Source: Moraxellaceae bacterium
GTDB lineage: Bacteria > Pseudomonadota > Gammaproteobacteria > Pseudomonadales > Moraxellaceae
Length of the DNA: 8,781 nt
NCBI GenBank assembly: GCA_030684415.1
Contig: JAUXNL010000514.1
Location: forward strand, 1 to 8,781
Reading direction: 5' to 3'
Part shown: piece by piece, positions 1 to 5,857 of the stretch
Position numbering within the stretch: position 1 is the stretch's first letter
Layout: every line of letters begins with the position of its first letter
Position numbers and translations under genes: made by a program
Notes under the pieces: generated by a model
What the model was told of the DNA's origin: nothing
What the model saw: the letters and a program-made list of their open reading frames with translations, nothing else
Databases searched by the model: none

Positions 1-282
1 GGTGTGGTCGTGACCTTCATGTCCATTCTTGAGCTGGTGAAGGAAGGCATCATCGATCTGGTGCAAACCGAATCCTTTGGTCCGATTCACGTCAAGGCAC
101 GCGCGCAGCGCGCCGAAGGCGAGGGCTACGATCTCGGTGACGACATGACGGATGACGCCGTCGAGGATGCATTTGAAGCAACCGCGCCGGTGCTGGAAGA
201 CGACGCGGTGCAAACCGATTTCATTGATGACGATTTTGACGAAGGCGCAGGCGAAAGCGACTTCGCGCGTGACGGAGAATGA
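1..282 (+). CDS. scpA: Segregation and condensation protein A, C-terminal part (partial)
   Basis: This is the 3' end of a gene entered in frame at base 1; the upstream part lies outside the window. ScpA is the kleisin subunit that bridges the Smc ATPase heads and binds ScpB in the bacterial condensin that compacts and segregates the chromosome. The first 35 or so visible residues (VVTFMSILELVKEG, then a stretch ending in FGPIHVKA) match the C-terminal winged helix of ScpA that contacts Smc. After it comes a strongly acidic tail of about 55 residues rich in Asp and Glu, probably disordered; I do not know whether this length is typical. The stop codon overlaps an ATG of scpB (ATGA), which points to coupled translation. 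The identification rests on the short conserved block plus adjacent scpB. Confidence 0.9.
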   Translation, partial: GVVVTFMSILELVKEGIIDLVQTESFGPIHVKARAQRAEGEGYDLGDDMTDDAVEDAFEATAPVLEDDAVQTDFIDDDFDEGAGESDFARDGE

Positions 283-284
283 CC

Positions 285-980
285 ATGGACGCCGCGCTGC
301 TGAAAAAAATTCTGGAAGGCGCCATTTTTGCCGCTGGCCAGCCGCTCAATCTGGAACAACTCGGGCAGTTGCTCGATGAAAGTGAGCGCCCCGATAACGC
401 CGCCTTGCGCGCCGTGCTGGACGAGTTGATGGCCGACTACGCTGAACGTGGTGTCGAGCTGAAAGAAGTGGCCTCTGGCTTCCGTTTCCAGGTGCGTCAG
501 GAAACCGGCCCGTGGGTCAGCCGCCTCTGGGAAGAAAAGCCCTCGCGTTATTCACGCGCCTTGCTCGAAACACTGGCGCTGATTGCCTACCGCCAGCCCA
601 TCACGCGCTCAGAAATCGAAGAAATCCGTGGCGTGTCGGTGAGCTCGCATATCGTGAAGACACTGCTGGAACGTGAGTGGGTCCGTGTGGCGGGCCATCG
701 CGATGTGCCTGGGCGGCCCGCTTTGTTCGCCACCACCCGCGAATTTCTCGACAACTTCAATCTGAAAAGCCTGGCGGATCTGCCGTCGCTTTCGGAAATC
801 CGTGATCTGGAGCGGATCAACGAAGAACTGGAGTTTCTGGAAGCGCAAGCCGTGGTGGATGGCGGCGGCATCCTCCCAGAAGAGGACGCCTTGGCCGAAG
901 TGCTGGCCGGGCTGGAAGAAGAAATCGCGGCGGATGCACAGACCGCCCCCACGCGCCGCGACGACGAAATATACGAGTGA
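285..980 (+). CDS. scpB: Segregation and condensation protein B
   Basis: The 231-residue product is the kleisin-interacting (kite) partner of ScpA in the Smc-ScpAB condensin. Residues 1-75 form the first winged helix (LKKILEGAIFAAGQPL at the start). Residues 88-165 form the second, with the family signature ETLALIAYRQPITRSEIEEI, then RGV and, further on, GRPALFATT and FLDNFNLKSLADLP. The last 60 residues are acidic and low in complexity. Two in-frame ATGs lie at 279 and 285. The ribosome site GGAG at 274-277 sits only 1 base before the first but 7 bases before the second, so I chose 285; the start at 279 would add Met-Thr. The gene follows scpA directly, as usual for this pair. Enterobacteria use MukBEF instead, so scpAB argues against an enterobacterial host. 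Confidence 0.95.
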   Translation: MDAALLKKILEGAIFAAGQPLNLEQLGQLLDESERPDNAALRAVLDELMADYAERGVELKEVASGFRFQVRQETGPWVSRLWEEKPSRYSRALLETLALIAYRQPITRSEIEEIRGVSVSSHIVKTLLEREWVRVAGHRDVPGRPALFATTREFLDNFNLKSLADLPSLSEIRDLERINEELEFLEAQAVVDGGGILPEEDALAEVLAGLEEEIAADAQTAPTRRDDEIYE

Positions 981-985
981 TTTTT

Positions 986-1005
986 CCTTCTCCCGCCGGA
1001 GAAGG
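986..1005 (+). other. Hairpin in the scpB-rluB gap
   Basis: An 8-base-pair perfect stem (CCTTCTCC / GGAGAAGG, loop CGCC) begins 5 bases after the scpB stop. It is preceded, not followed, by a run of five T, so it is not a standard + strand intrinsic terminator. The rest of the 105-base gap up to rluB is GC-rich, with short self-complementary pieces (GCAGG / CCTGC, GGCC / GGCC), and I see no clear promoter. The hairpin may affect mRNA stability or processing between scpB and rluB. The stem is seen directly; any role is inference. Confidence 0.4.
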
Positions 1006-1085
1006 CGTTGCCCCTGCAGCAGGCCAAGGTCATCCGGCCCGCCTGCCGCAAGGGCACTCCCTGAATGACGATGAGTTAAAGCTCC

Positions 1086-1952
1086 ATGAGTGAAAAATTG
1101 CAGAAAGTCCTGGCCCGTGTCGGCCTTGGTTCGCGTCGCCACATGGAGCAGGCGATTACCGATGGGCGTGTCAGCGTCAACGGCAAGCTCGCCACGCTGG
1201 GCGATCGCATCGAGGTGGGCGACGAGTTGCGCGTCGATGGCCGTCAGGTGCATTTCACCATCGAATCGGAAATGCGCCGCCGCGTGCTCATCTATTACAA
1301 GCCCGAAGGTGAAATCTGCTCACGCCAGGACCCGGAAGGACGCCCCACCGTGTTTGACCGCATGCCGCCGCTCAAGGGCGAGCGCTGGGTCATGGTCGGC
1401 CGTCTCGACGTGAACAGCTCCGGCCTGCTGCTGTTCACCACCGACGGCGAACTCGCCAACCGCCTCATGCATCCCTCCAGCGAAATCGAGCGTGAATACG
1501 CCGTGCGTGTGATGGGGGAAGTTACGCCGGAAGTGCGCGCCAACCTGTTGGCCGGCGTGCAACTGGATGACGGTCCGGCCAAGTTCGAAAAAATGAGCGA
1601 GCTGGGTGGCGAAGGCTTCAACCGCTGGTGGCAAGTGGTGGTGAAAGAAGGTCGCAACCGCGAAGTGCGCCGCCTGTTCGAATCGCAAGAGCTTAAGGTC
1701 AGCCGTCTGCTGCGCACACGCTACGGCACAGTCACGCTGCCGCGCACACTCAAGACCGGACGCTGGATCGAACTCGACAAGCACGACATCGACACGCTGG
1801 TGGAAAGCGTCAGCCTTCGCCCGCGTCGCGGCACCGGCCTTTATGGTCTGGCCAAACGCCGCACAGAAAAAATGCAGGAAAATCCCTTGCCGGCACGGCG
1901 TGGCGGCTTTTTGCGCCAGCAGAAGCGCGACGGTCGAGGCAAGGACGAGTAA
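1086..1952 (+). CDS. rluB: 23S rRNA pseudouridine synthase B (RsuA/RluB/E/F family)
   Basis: The 288-residue enzyme is expected to isomerise a specific uridine of 23S rRNA (U2605 in E. coli numbering) to pseudouridine. Residues 1-45 are an S4 RNA-binding domain (EKLQKVLARVGLGSRR, then GRVSVNG). The catalytic domain follows, with YYKPEGEICSRQDPEGRPTV and the active-site motif GRLDVNSSGLLLFTTDG, where Asp108 is the presumed nucleophile. NREVRRLFE and VSRLLRTRYG match the C-terminal part of the family. The protein ends in a basic tail (RRGGFLRQQKRDGRGK), common in RluB. Its adjacency to scpAB is typical of RluB. No strong ribosome site precedes the ATG; the start is chosen because MSEKLQKVLARVG aligns with the usual S4 beginning. 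Its stop overlaps the next start by one base (TAATG). Confidence 0.93.
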   Translation: MSEKLQKVLARVGLGSRRHMEQAITDGRVSVNGKLATLGDRIEVGDELRVDGRQVHFTIESEMRRRVLIYYKPEGEICSRQDPEGRPTVFDRMPPLKGERWVMVGRLDVNSSGLLLFTTDGELANRLMHPSSEIEREYAVRVMGEVTPEVRANLLAGVQLDDGPAKFEKMSELGGEGFNRWWQVVVKEGRNREVRRLFESQELKVSRLLRTRYGTVTLPRTLKTGRWIELDKHDIDTLVESVSLRPRRGTGLYGLAKRRTEKMQENPLPARRGGFLRQQKRDGRGKDE

Positions 1953-2623
1953 TGAAGAAGGGCGGTTTTTTCCGTCGGCAGGTCGCGCCGCTGCTGGTGT
2001 ATCTTTTTTACCGCCTGCTGCGCCTGACCTGGCGTGTCACCTTCGATGAGTGCGAGAGTTTTCGCCAAGCGCTGAAAGCACGTGAGCCGGTGGTACTGGC
2101 GCACTGGCACGGCGACGAGCTGGCGCTCATCCATCTCGTTGTGCGCTACCGCATCGCCACCATTACCTCCACCAGCCACGATGGTGAGCTGATGGATGAA
2201 GTGCTGCGCCGCCTTGGCGCGGCAACGGCGCGTGGATCATCCTCGCGCGGCGGCGCCAATGCCATGCGCGGCCTGATCACGCATTGCCGCCGCAATGGCA
2301 ATAACGTGTCGTTTGCCGTGGATGGCCCCAAGGGGCCGATCTACAAGGTCAAGCCCGGTGTGTTCGAATTCTCACGCCTGATGCAGGCACCGATCTATTC
2401 CGTGTCGGTGGGCGTGTCGCGCCCCTGGGTATTTGGCCGTTCGTGGAACAAGGCCGTGCTGCCCAAGTTTTTCTCGCGTGTACATGTGCGCGTGACCGAA
2501 GGCCTGCCCGCGATTACCCGCGAACTGGACCCGCGCTCGCCTGAGCTGGCGACACAGCTAGAGACGCTGCTCAACGACGGCCGCCAGCAGGTGAATGCCG
2601 TGGTCGGCGTGGAGCGTCTGTAG
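1952..2623 (+). CDS. DUF374 lysophospholipid acyltransferase-like protein
   Basis: This 223-residue protein belongs to the DUF374 branch of glycerolipid acyltransferases, which move an acyl chain onto a lipid acceptor at the inner membrane; the exact substrate is not evident. Residues 10-30 are hydrophobic and may anchor it to the membrane. HWHGDE at 51-56 fits the catalytic H-x4-D/E motif. STSHDGELMDEVLRRLG (73-89) and ARGSSSRGG (93-101) are family blocks, and VDGPKGP (123-129) with the following KVKPG is the acceptor-site motif. The start is supported by AAGGA at 1941-1945, six bases upstream. The one-base overlap with rluB (TAATG) indicates coupled translation at the end of the scpA-scpB-rluB run. 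No convincing terminator follows, so transcription may continue into the cassette region. Confidence 0.85.
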   Translation: MKKGGFFRRQVAPLLVYLFYRLLRLTWRVTFDECESFRQALKAREPVVLAHWHGDELALIHLVVRYRIATITSTSHDGELMDEVLRRLGAATARGSSSRGGANAMRGLITHCRRNGNNVSFAVDGPKGPIYKVKPGVFEFSRLMQAPIYSVSVGVSRPWVFGRSWNKAVLPKFFSRVHVRVTEGLPAITRELDPRSPELATQLETLLNDGRQQVNAVVGVERL

Positions 2624-2870
2624 ATATTTCCCGCTGATGCCGGCTCATGTATAGCCGTTGCATGGCATTGAGGAAGTCGCCAAAGCGCAAAGTCTGAAGG
2701 CATGGCAGCCTACTGCGTCATTCAGGGTTAGCCAACTGTGCGGGATAGTGGGGGAGGGTCAACGCATCCTGCCCAAATAGACTTCTTCCGTGCGGATGCG
2801 GTAGTGTTTCGTGCGAATGGACTGCCGCGCAACTTCCAGCATCCTGGGACGGCTAGTCTGGTCATGCATG
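2624..2870. other. Non-coding stretch after the acyltransferase
   Basis: I see no gene here. There is a weak hairpin (CGGCT 2641-2645 / AGCCG 2653-2657) without a following T run, two copies of GCATCCTG (2764 and 2839), and a short hairpin TCCAG-catc-CTGGA. A perfect 14-base palindrome starts at 2860. Open frames crossing the region have no recognisable protein features. It is probably host flank or remains of an older cassette. Confidence 0.4.
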
Positions 2871-2873
2871 ACC
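2860..2873. repeat. 14-base perfect palindrome
   Basis: GGTCATGCATGACC reads the same on both strands and is further flanked by GTCT (2856-2859) and AGAC (2877-2880), giving an extended imperfect dyad. It lies directly against the start of the large inverted-repeat structure at 2871-3019. It could be a protein-binding site or chance; no family of site is recognised. Confidence 0.45.
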
Positions 2874-3019
2874 CTAAGACCCCCGAGTTAGACCCCAAAA
2901 GTGACGCCTAATCCTTGGCGCGCTTTCAAGTATCAGAGGGTTACACCAAGGTCAGGCGGATTAGTCAGCAACTTTTAAAATGAATTAGGCCCGATTTTGG
3001 GGTCTATTTAACGGTAGGT
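2871..3019 (+). other. Probable degenerate attC recombination site upstream of the DUF2971 cassette
   Basis: The core is an inverted repeat: TAGACCCCAAAA (2889-2900) with TTTTGGGGTCTA (2995-3006), 12 pairs, then GCCTAAT (2906-2912) with ATTAGGC (2984-2990), 7 pairs. Inside are CTAATCC (2908-2914) with GGATTAG (2957-2963). The right end CTATTTAACG (3004-3013) matches the right end of the clear attC downstream (CTATTTTACG, 3826-3835) at 9 of 10 positions. The next seven bases, GGTAGGT, differ by one base from the reverse complement of ACCTAAC at the far end of the DUF2971 cassette. CCCTAAG (2872-2878) could be the left core. At about 149 bases it is at or beyond the upper size limit, and the crossover triplet is GGT rather than GTT, so it would be inactive. 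The 114-base inverted repeat flanked by TA could instead be a small transposon remnant. Confidence 0.5.
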
Positions 3020-3028
3020 CGCTTCGCC

Positions 3029-3769
3029 ATGGATGCTCCAGATTCTCTCTACAGATATCAGGCGCTGAGCGCGTATTCGCTTGCGGCGCTGGTTAACAAG
3101 ACAATATGGCTGGCCAAACCGTCTACATTCAACGACCCCTTCGACTGTGCGATTACTCTTGACCGCCAGAAGTACAAGCAGTCCGTGATGCACGCCGTGT
3201 CAGTGGCCATGGAGCGTGCAAAACCAGCCGGACTTAATCCGGAGCACCTCCAAGATATGTGGCCAGGTGACGAAGAGGCGTTTGAGCAATTTCGATCGCA
3301 CCTCACAGAGATGGTCCAAAACTTGGGTATCTGCTCGTTTAGCGCAACTTCGACTCACTTGCTCATGTGGTCTCACTACGCTAACCATCACCGAGGATTC
3401 TGCGTCGAGTACGACTGCCGCGCAGGGACGAAATTGCGCAAGCTTGCGTACAAAGTCAAATATGAAGATACCGTCCCAAGTCTTACCGCTGCTGATTTCG
3501 CACCTCCTGAAAACGAAGGCGCCGTCGACACTCTCTGGCTCACGAAGGCCAAATGCTGGGCATACGAGGAAGAGTGGCGAGTCATGACGAATGAAGGAAA
3601 CAAGGCGCATCGAGCTCCTTCTCGAATTCTCTCTGTCATATTCGGTGCTCGAATGCCGGAGTCAGACCGTATCATGGTTGCTTATGCTCTTCGGCATGAA
3701 CCTGACGTCAACTTCAAGCAGGCGAGGCTCAAGGAGGGGCATTTTGAAGTTGAGGTCGCGCCTATATGA
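3029..3769 (+). CDS. DUF2971 domain protein (integron cassette gene)
   Basis: The 246-residue protein carries the whole DUF2971 pattern: LYRY (7-10), WLAKPSTFNDPFDC (27-40), CSFSATSTHLLMWSHYA (102-118) followed by HRGFCVEYD (121-129), then TKAKCWAYEEEWR (172-184) and ILSVIFGARM (200-209). The length is usual for the family, and no signal peptide or membrane segment is visible, so it should be cytoplasmic. The biochemical function of DUF2971 is not established to my knowledge; members are frequent in mobile and defence-rich regions. The invariant Arg, His, Tyr and Glu residues look like an active site, but I cannot assign a reaction. A possible ribosome site GGTAGG at 3013-3018 lies ten bases before ATG. 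The stop is 7 bases before an attC core, typical of cassette genes. GC content is lower than in the flanking core genes. Confidence 0.85.
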   Translation: MDAPDSLYRYQALSAYSLAALVNKTIWLAKPSTFNDPFDCAITLDRQKYKQSVMHAVSVAMERAKPAGLNPEHLQDMWPGDEEAFEQFRSHLTEMVQNLGICSFSATSTHLLMWSHYANHHRGFCVEYDCRAGTKLRKLAYKVKYEDTVPSLTAADFAPPENEGAVDTLWLTKAKCWAYEEEWRVMTNEGNKAHRAPSRILSVIFGARMPESDRIMVAYALRHEPDVNFKQARLKEGHFEVEVAPI

Positions 3770-3776
3770 ATCAGCG

Positions 3777-3841
3777 ACCTAACACGGCAGTCGAGCGGCG
3801 TGCGCGAAAAGCTGTGCGGGCAGCTCTATTTTACGTTATGC
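3777..3841 (+). other. attC: attC recombination site
   Basis: This 65-base site has all the expected parts in order. The left core ACCTAAC (3777-3783) fits RYYYAAC. A left inner arm contains GAGC (3793-3796), and a right inner arm has GCTC (3823-3826). The right core is GTTATGC (3835-3841). Between the inner arms the stem continues through GC/GC and six further pairs including wobbles (3801-3806 with 3813-3818), closed by a six-base loop at 3807-3812; single mismatches at 3797/3822 and 3800/3819 resemble the unpaired bases typical of folded attC. The stretch AGTCGAGCGGC is a familiar attC inner-arm sequence. It lies 7 bases after the DUF2971 stop, with strand and order correct for a + strand cassette. 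Recombination would cut between G3835 and T3836. Confidence 0.82.
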
Positions 3842-3868
3842 ATACAGTCCGAAAGCAAGGAAAATAGA

Positions 3869-5449
3869 ATGGTCTTTGGCACACTCTCAAAAAAATACTC
3901 ACAAAAAAAATCAGAGTATATATTTCTTGGCGCGCCTGAAGCGGAGGCTGAGGCATTGCCAACATCACAAATGCCATTATCTGCCGTTTACACAGATCAT
4001 CATAACCTTCTTGCAGCATTAGCAAATGAGCGTTTCATTATCTGCGGAAGAAAAGGTGCTGGGAAAAGCGCTTTTGCTGAGCATGTGTTGTCACTCGCCA
4101 ACAATGAAGCAAATTTATTTTGCAAGTTCATTCGCCAAGGCGAAGCAAATCTAGAGAAAATAGTTCAGATTGGTAAAGACTCAGGACATGAAATCGAGAG
4201 GGAGACACTTTACACATGGCTTATTCTCACAAATATTCTTAAGTTATTTTCTGATAATCAAGCCATACAAAATAACAGGGATTATCAGCTGCTCTCACAG
4301 TTTCTACAAAGAAATAGTGGATATATTGATATACGAGAAGCTGAGATAAAGGAGCTCGTCAAGAAAAATGGATTTGAGGTGAATATTGAGTATTTTAGAA
4401 GATACCTGCTATCAAAGCACAACAAAAGTATTGAAATAAAACAGGAAAAAGCTCCATTTTATAAGCTGATTCCACACTTGAAGGAAGTTGTTCTTAAGGT
4501 GTTGCAAAGTCATGACGAAAGAGAGAATGAAAACAGCTACGTCCTCTTCTTTGATGATCTTGATATTTCCTTCAAGGCTAATAATACGGACAGCATTGAA
4601 AACATAATAAGCCTTCTTCGCGTCTCGAAAGAGATAAACAATGAGTTTTTCGCAAAGAACAAGCTAGAATCAAAAATAGTGATACTTCTGCGCGACGATA
4701 TTGCAAAATCAATTTCGGCGCATAGCAGTGATACTGCCAAGCTATTTTCTTCGTACTCTATACATATCAACTGGTATCAAGATGAGTATCACAAATCAAA
4801 TCCAGAATCAGACCTAAATATCAGAAAGTTTCTCAATACAAGAATAGGATACGCATTTAATTCACAATCCATCAAATTTTCAGAGAAAGACCCTTGGCTT
4901 AGCCTAGTCGAAGACCCATTTACATCAGGAGCCCAAGCCGAAAGCCAGAATAAAACTAGTTTTAAATATATACTGGACCACACATTCTTTAGGCCGCGCG
5001 ATTTGATTCTTTTTTTTGGCCCATTGAAAACACACAAGTATCAGCTGCCTCTATCTAAGCAAGACATCAATCACTTGATAGGCAGATACTGTGAGGAAGT
5101 CGTTAATGAACTAAAAAATGAGCTTTCTTGCTTCTATTCACCAGCCCAAATTCTTTCTATTTTTAGTGCCCTCGGCTCAATGTCTGAGTCCTGCAAGTTA
5201 TCAGGCAGCAACAGCATATCTTACCAAGACTCTTTGCAAGCCATTAAAGATGTTGGCAACAATATAGTTGGCCATGAACTTCTGAGTGATTTATTTGAGC
5301 GGTCAATAATCGGGAATATGGGATCTAATGGTCACGTATTTTTCAAACATAGAGAGCCATCTTCAGATACCTACCATTTCAACATCAATAATCGAATTGT
5401 TCTGCATAATGCAATAAAAGTATATTGCTCAAACAAGGGATATGCATAA
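3869..5449 (+). CDS. P-loop ATPase resembling the Sll1717 family (integron cassette gene)
   Basis: This is a 526-residue protein with a complete P-loop: Walker A GRKGAGKS (60-67) and Walker B YVLFFDDLD (224-232). An arginine after the next strand (VILLRDD, Arg275) and the motif HTFFRPRDLI (371-380) follow. The N-terminal block FLGAPEAEAEAL (19-30) before the P-loop, the RPRD motif and the overall layout resemble the proteins called P-loop ATPase, Sll1717 family. The C-terminal 100 residues (from about 425) may include a winged helix. No membrane segment or nuclease motif is visible. Function is unknown; related ATPases occur in defence islands. An upstream ATG at 3800 would start inside attC and lacks a ribosome site. 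AAGGA (3857-3861), seven bases before the ATG at 3869, supports the start used. The gene is AT-rich with A/T-ending codons, unlike its neighbours, and its stop lies inside GCATAAC. Confidence 0.8.
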   Translation: MVFGTLSKKYSQKKSEYIFLGAPEAEAEALPTSQMPLSAVYTDHHNLLAALANERFIICGRKGAGKSAFAEHVLSLANNEANLFCKFIRQGEANLEKIVQIGKDSGHEIERETLYTWLILTNILKLFSDNQAIQNNRDYQLLSQFLQRNSGYIDIREAEIKELVKKNGFEVNIEYFRRYLLSKHNKSIEIKQEKAPFYKLIPHLKEVVLKVLQSHDERENENSYVLFFDDLDISFKANNTDSIENIISLLRVSKEINNEFFAKNKLESKIVILLRDDIAKSISAHSSDTAKLFSSYSIHINWYQDEYHKSNPESDLNIRKFLNTRIGYAFNSQSIKFSEKDPWLSLVEDPFTSGAQAESQNKTSFKYILDHTFFRPRDLILFFGPLKTHKYQLPLSKQDINHLIGRYCEEVVNELKNELSCFYSPAQILSIFSALGSMSESCKLSGSNSISYQDSLQAIKDVGNNIVGHELLSDLFERSIIGNMGSNGHVFFKHREPSSDTYHFNINNRIVLHNAIKVYCSNKGYA

Positions 5450-5450
5450 C
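5444..5450 (+). other. Left core of a truncated third attC, containing the ATPase stop codon
   Basis: GCATAAC is the exact reverse complement of GTTATGC at 3835-3841, the other end of the same cassette. The TAA stop of the ATPase gene lies within it (5447-5449), a common arrangement in cassettes. In the next 140 bases I find no matching inner arms and no GTTRRRY, so the rest of this attC seems lost or replaced. The match alone could be chance, since it is seven bases long, but its position at the gene end makes it convincing. Confidence 0.6.
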
Positions 5451-5719
5451 AAGTCCATAATATGTAGAAGTTCTGATCTCGTCTGATAGGTGCCGTTTTT
5501 TTTGGGTAGTGACTATCAAATCACATCACGCGATCTGGCAGGGCGCTGTGTTCCCATACAGAGATTATGAGCGTGATGTTTCGCAATTCTTGGGGGAGTT
5601 TAAGGCAGATACCTTTAGTAGGACTCCTGCCGCCGCAGAGAAAATAGCGGGGCAGAATTGAGCATCACGTACCTAAAGCTCTCTAAGACTTCCTGCGTCA
5701 ACACCTGAGTGATCGTTTC
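5451..5719. other. Non-coding stretch after the ATPase cassette
   Basis: I see no gene in this stretch; the longest open frame I read on the + strand is about 26 codons. It contains a T run of eight (5496-5503) inside a weak dyad TGATAG (5484-5489) / CTATCA (5513-5518), and a nine-base inverted repeat ACATCACGC (5523-5531) / GCGTGATGT (5571-5579). It must include the right boundary of the accessory DNA, but no duplication or core site marks the exact point. Confidence 0.4.
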
Positions 5720-5748
5720 AAAGCCCGGCAACGCCGGGCTTTGTTTTT
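5720..5748 (+). terminator. Intrinsic terminator closing the + strand accessory region
   Basis: A perfect ten-pair stem (AAAGCCCGGC / GCCGGGCTTT) with a three-base loop AAC is followed by GTTTTT. The T run is on the + strand side only, so it serves + strand transcription. The opposite side reads TGAAAC after the stem, which would be a poor terminator for the convergent yciK transcript. No + strand gene ends immediately before it, so it may originally have ended the acyltransferase transcript before the cassettes arrived. Confidence 0.85.
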
Positions 5749-5857
5749 CCTGAATATTTCGCTGCGGCTTGAATGCTGTCCACCGCAGGGGGCCACCTTC
5801 CCCGACGACACGGCCGCGCACGGTGGGCAACGCCCACTCCTGAATTATCCAGAGCGT

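Larger units (their letters stand above)
3014..5450 (+). mobile_element. Two integron gene cassettes in tandem (DUF2971, then P-loop ATPase), no integrase
   Basis: Cassette 1 spans about 3014-3835 and cassette 2 begins at 3836. In a cassette, the first bases (TTRRRY) and the RYYYAAC after the gene are halves of one attC and are complementary. Cassette 2 starts with (G)TTATGC at 3835-3841 and ends in GCATAAC at 5444-5450, an exact reverse complement. Cassette 1 starts with GGTAGGT and ends in ACCTAAC, 6 of 7. Each holds one + strand gene that almost fills it, with the stop codon near or inside the core site. The third attC is not complete. The cassettes are in the same direction as the upstream run and may be read from it. 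No intI-like gene lies in the window. Confidence 0.7.

Noticed and set aside
587..1253. Long antisense open frames over scpB and rluB, and similar ones over yciK, mupP and ubiG
   Set aside because: They are antisense shadows produced by high GC codon bias; none shows a recognisable motif or ribosome site, and each overlaps a well-identified gene.
2887..2893. GTTAGAC as the integron crossover in front of the DUF2971 gene
   Set aside because: It fits GTTRRRY but lies about 140 bases before the gene, and its reverse complement does not match the right core ACCTAAC as well as GGTAGGT at 3013-3019 does.
3744..3769. Promoter TTGAAG...TATATG at the end of the DUF2971 gene
   Set aside because: The two hexamers are only 13 bases apart, too close for a sigma-70 promoter.
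3800..3868. Longer ATPase reading frame starting at ATG 3800 (549 residues)
   Set aside because: That start lies inside the attC hairpin, has no ribosome site, and adds residues unlike the family. The ATG at 3869 has AAGGA seven bases upstream.
3029..5449. DUF2971 plus ATPase as one dedicated two-gene defence system
   Set aside because: A clear attC lies between them, so they are separate cassettes. A joint function is possible but not supported by adjacency.
5671..5719. ACCTAAA as another attC left core
   Set aside because: It differs from RYYYAAC at the last base, no GTTRRRY or paired inner arms follow, and a terminator starts right after.
5823..5837. Hairpin GTGGGC-AAC-GCCCAC as a terminator for yciK
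   Set aside because: There is no T run on either strand after the stem; it may be a simple GC-rich dyad.
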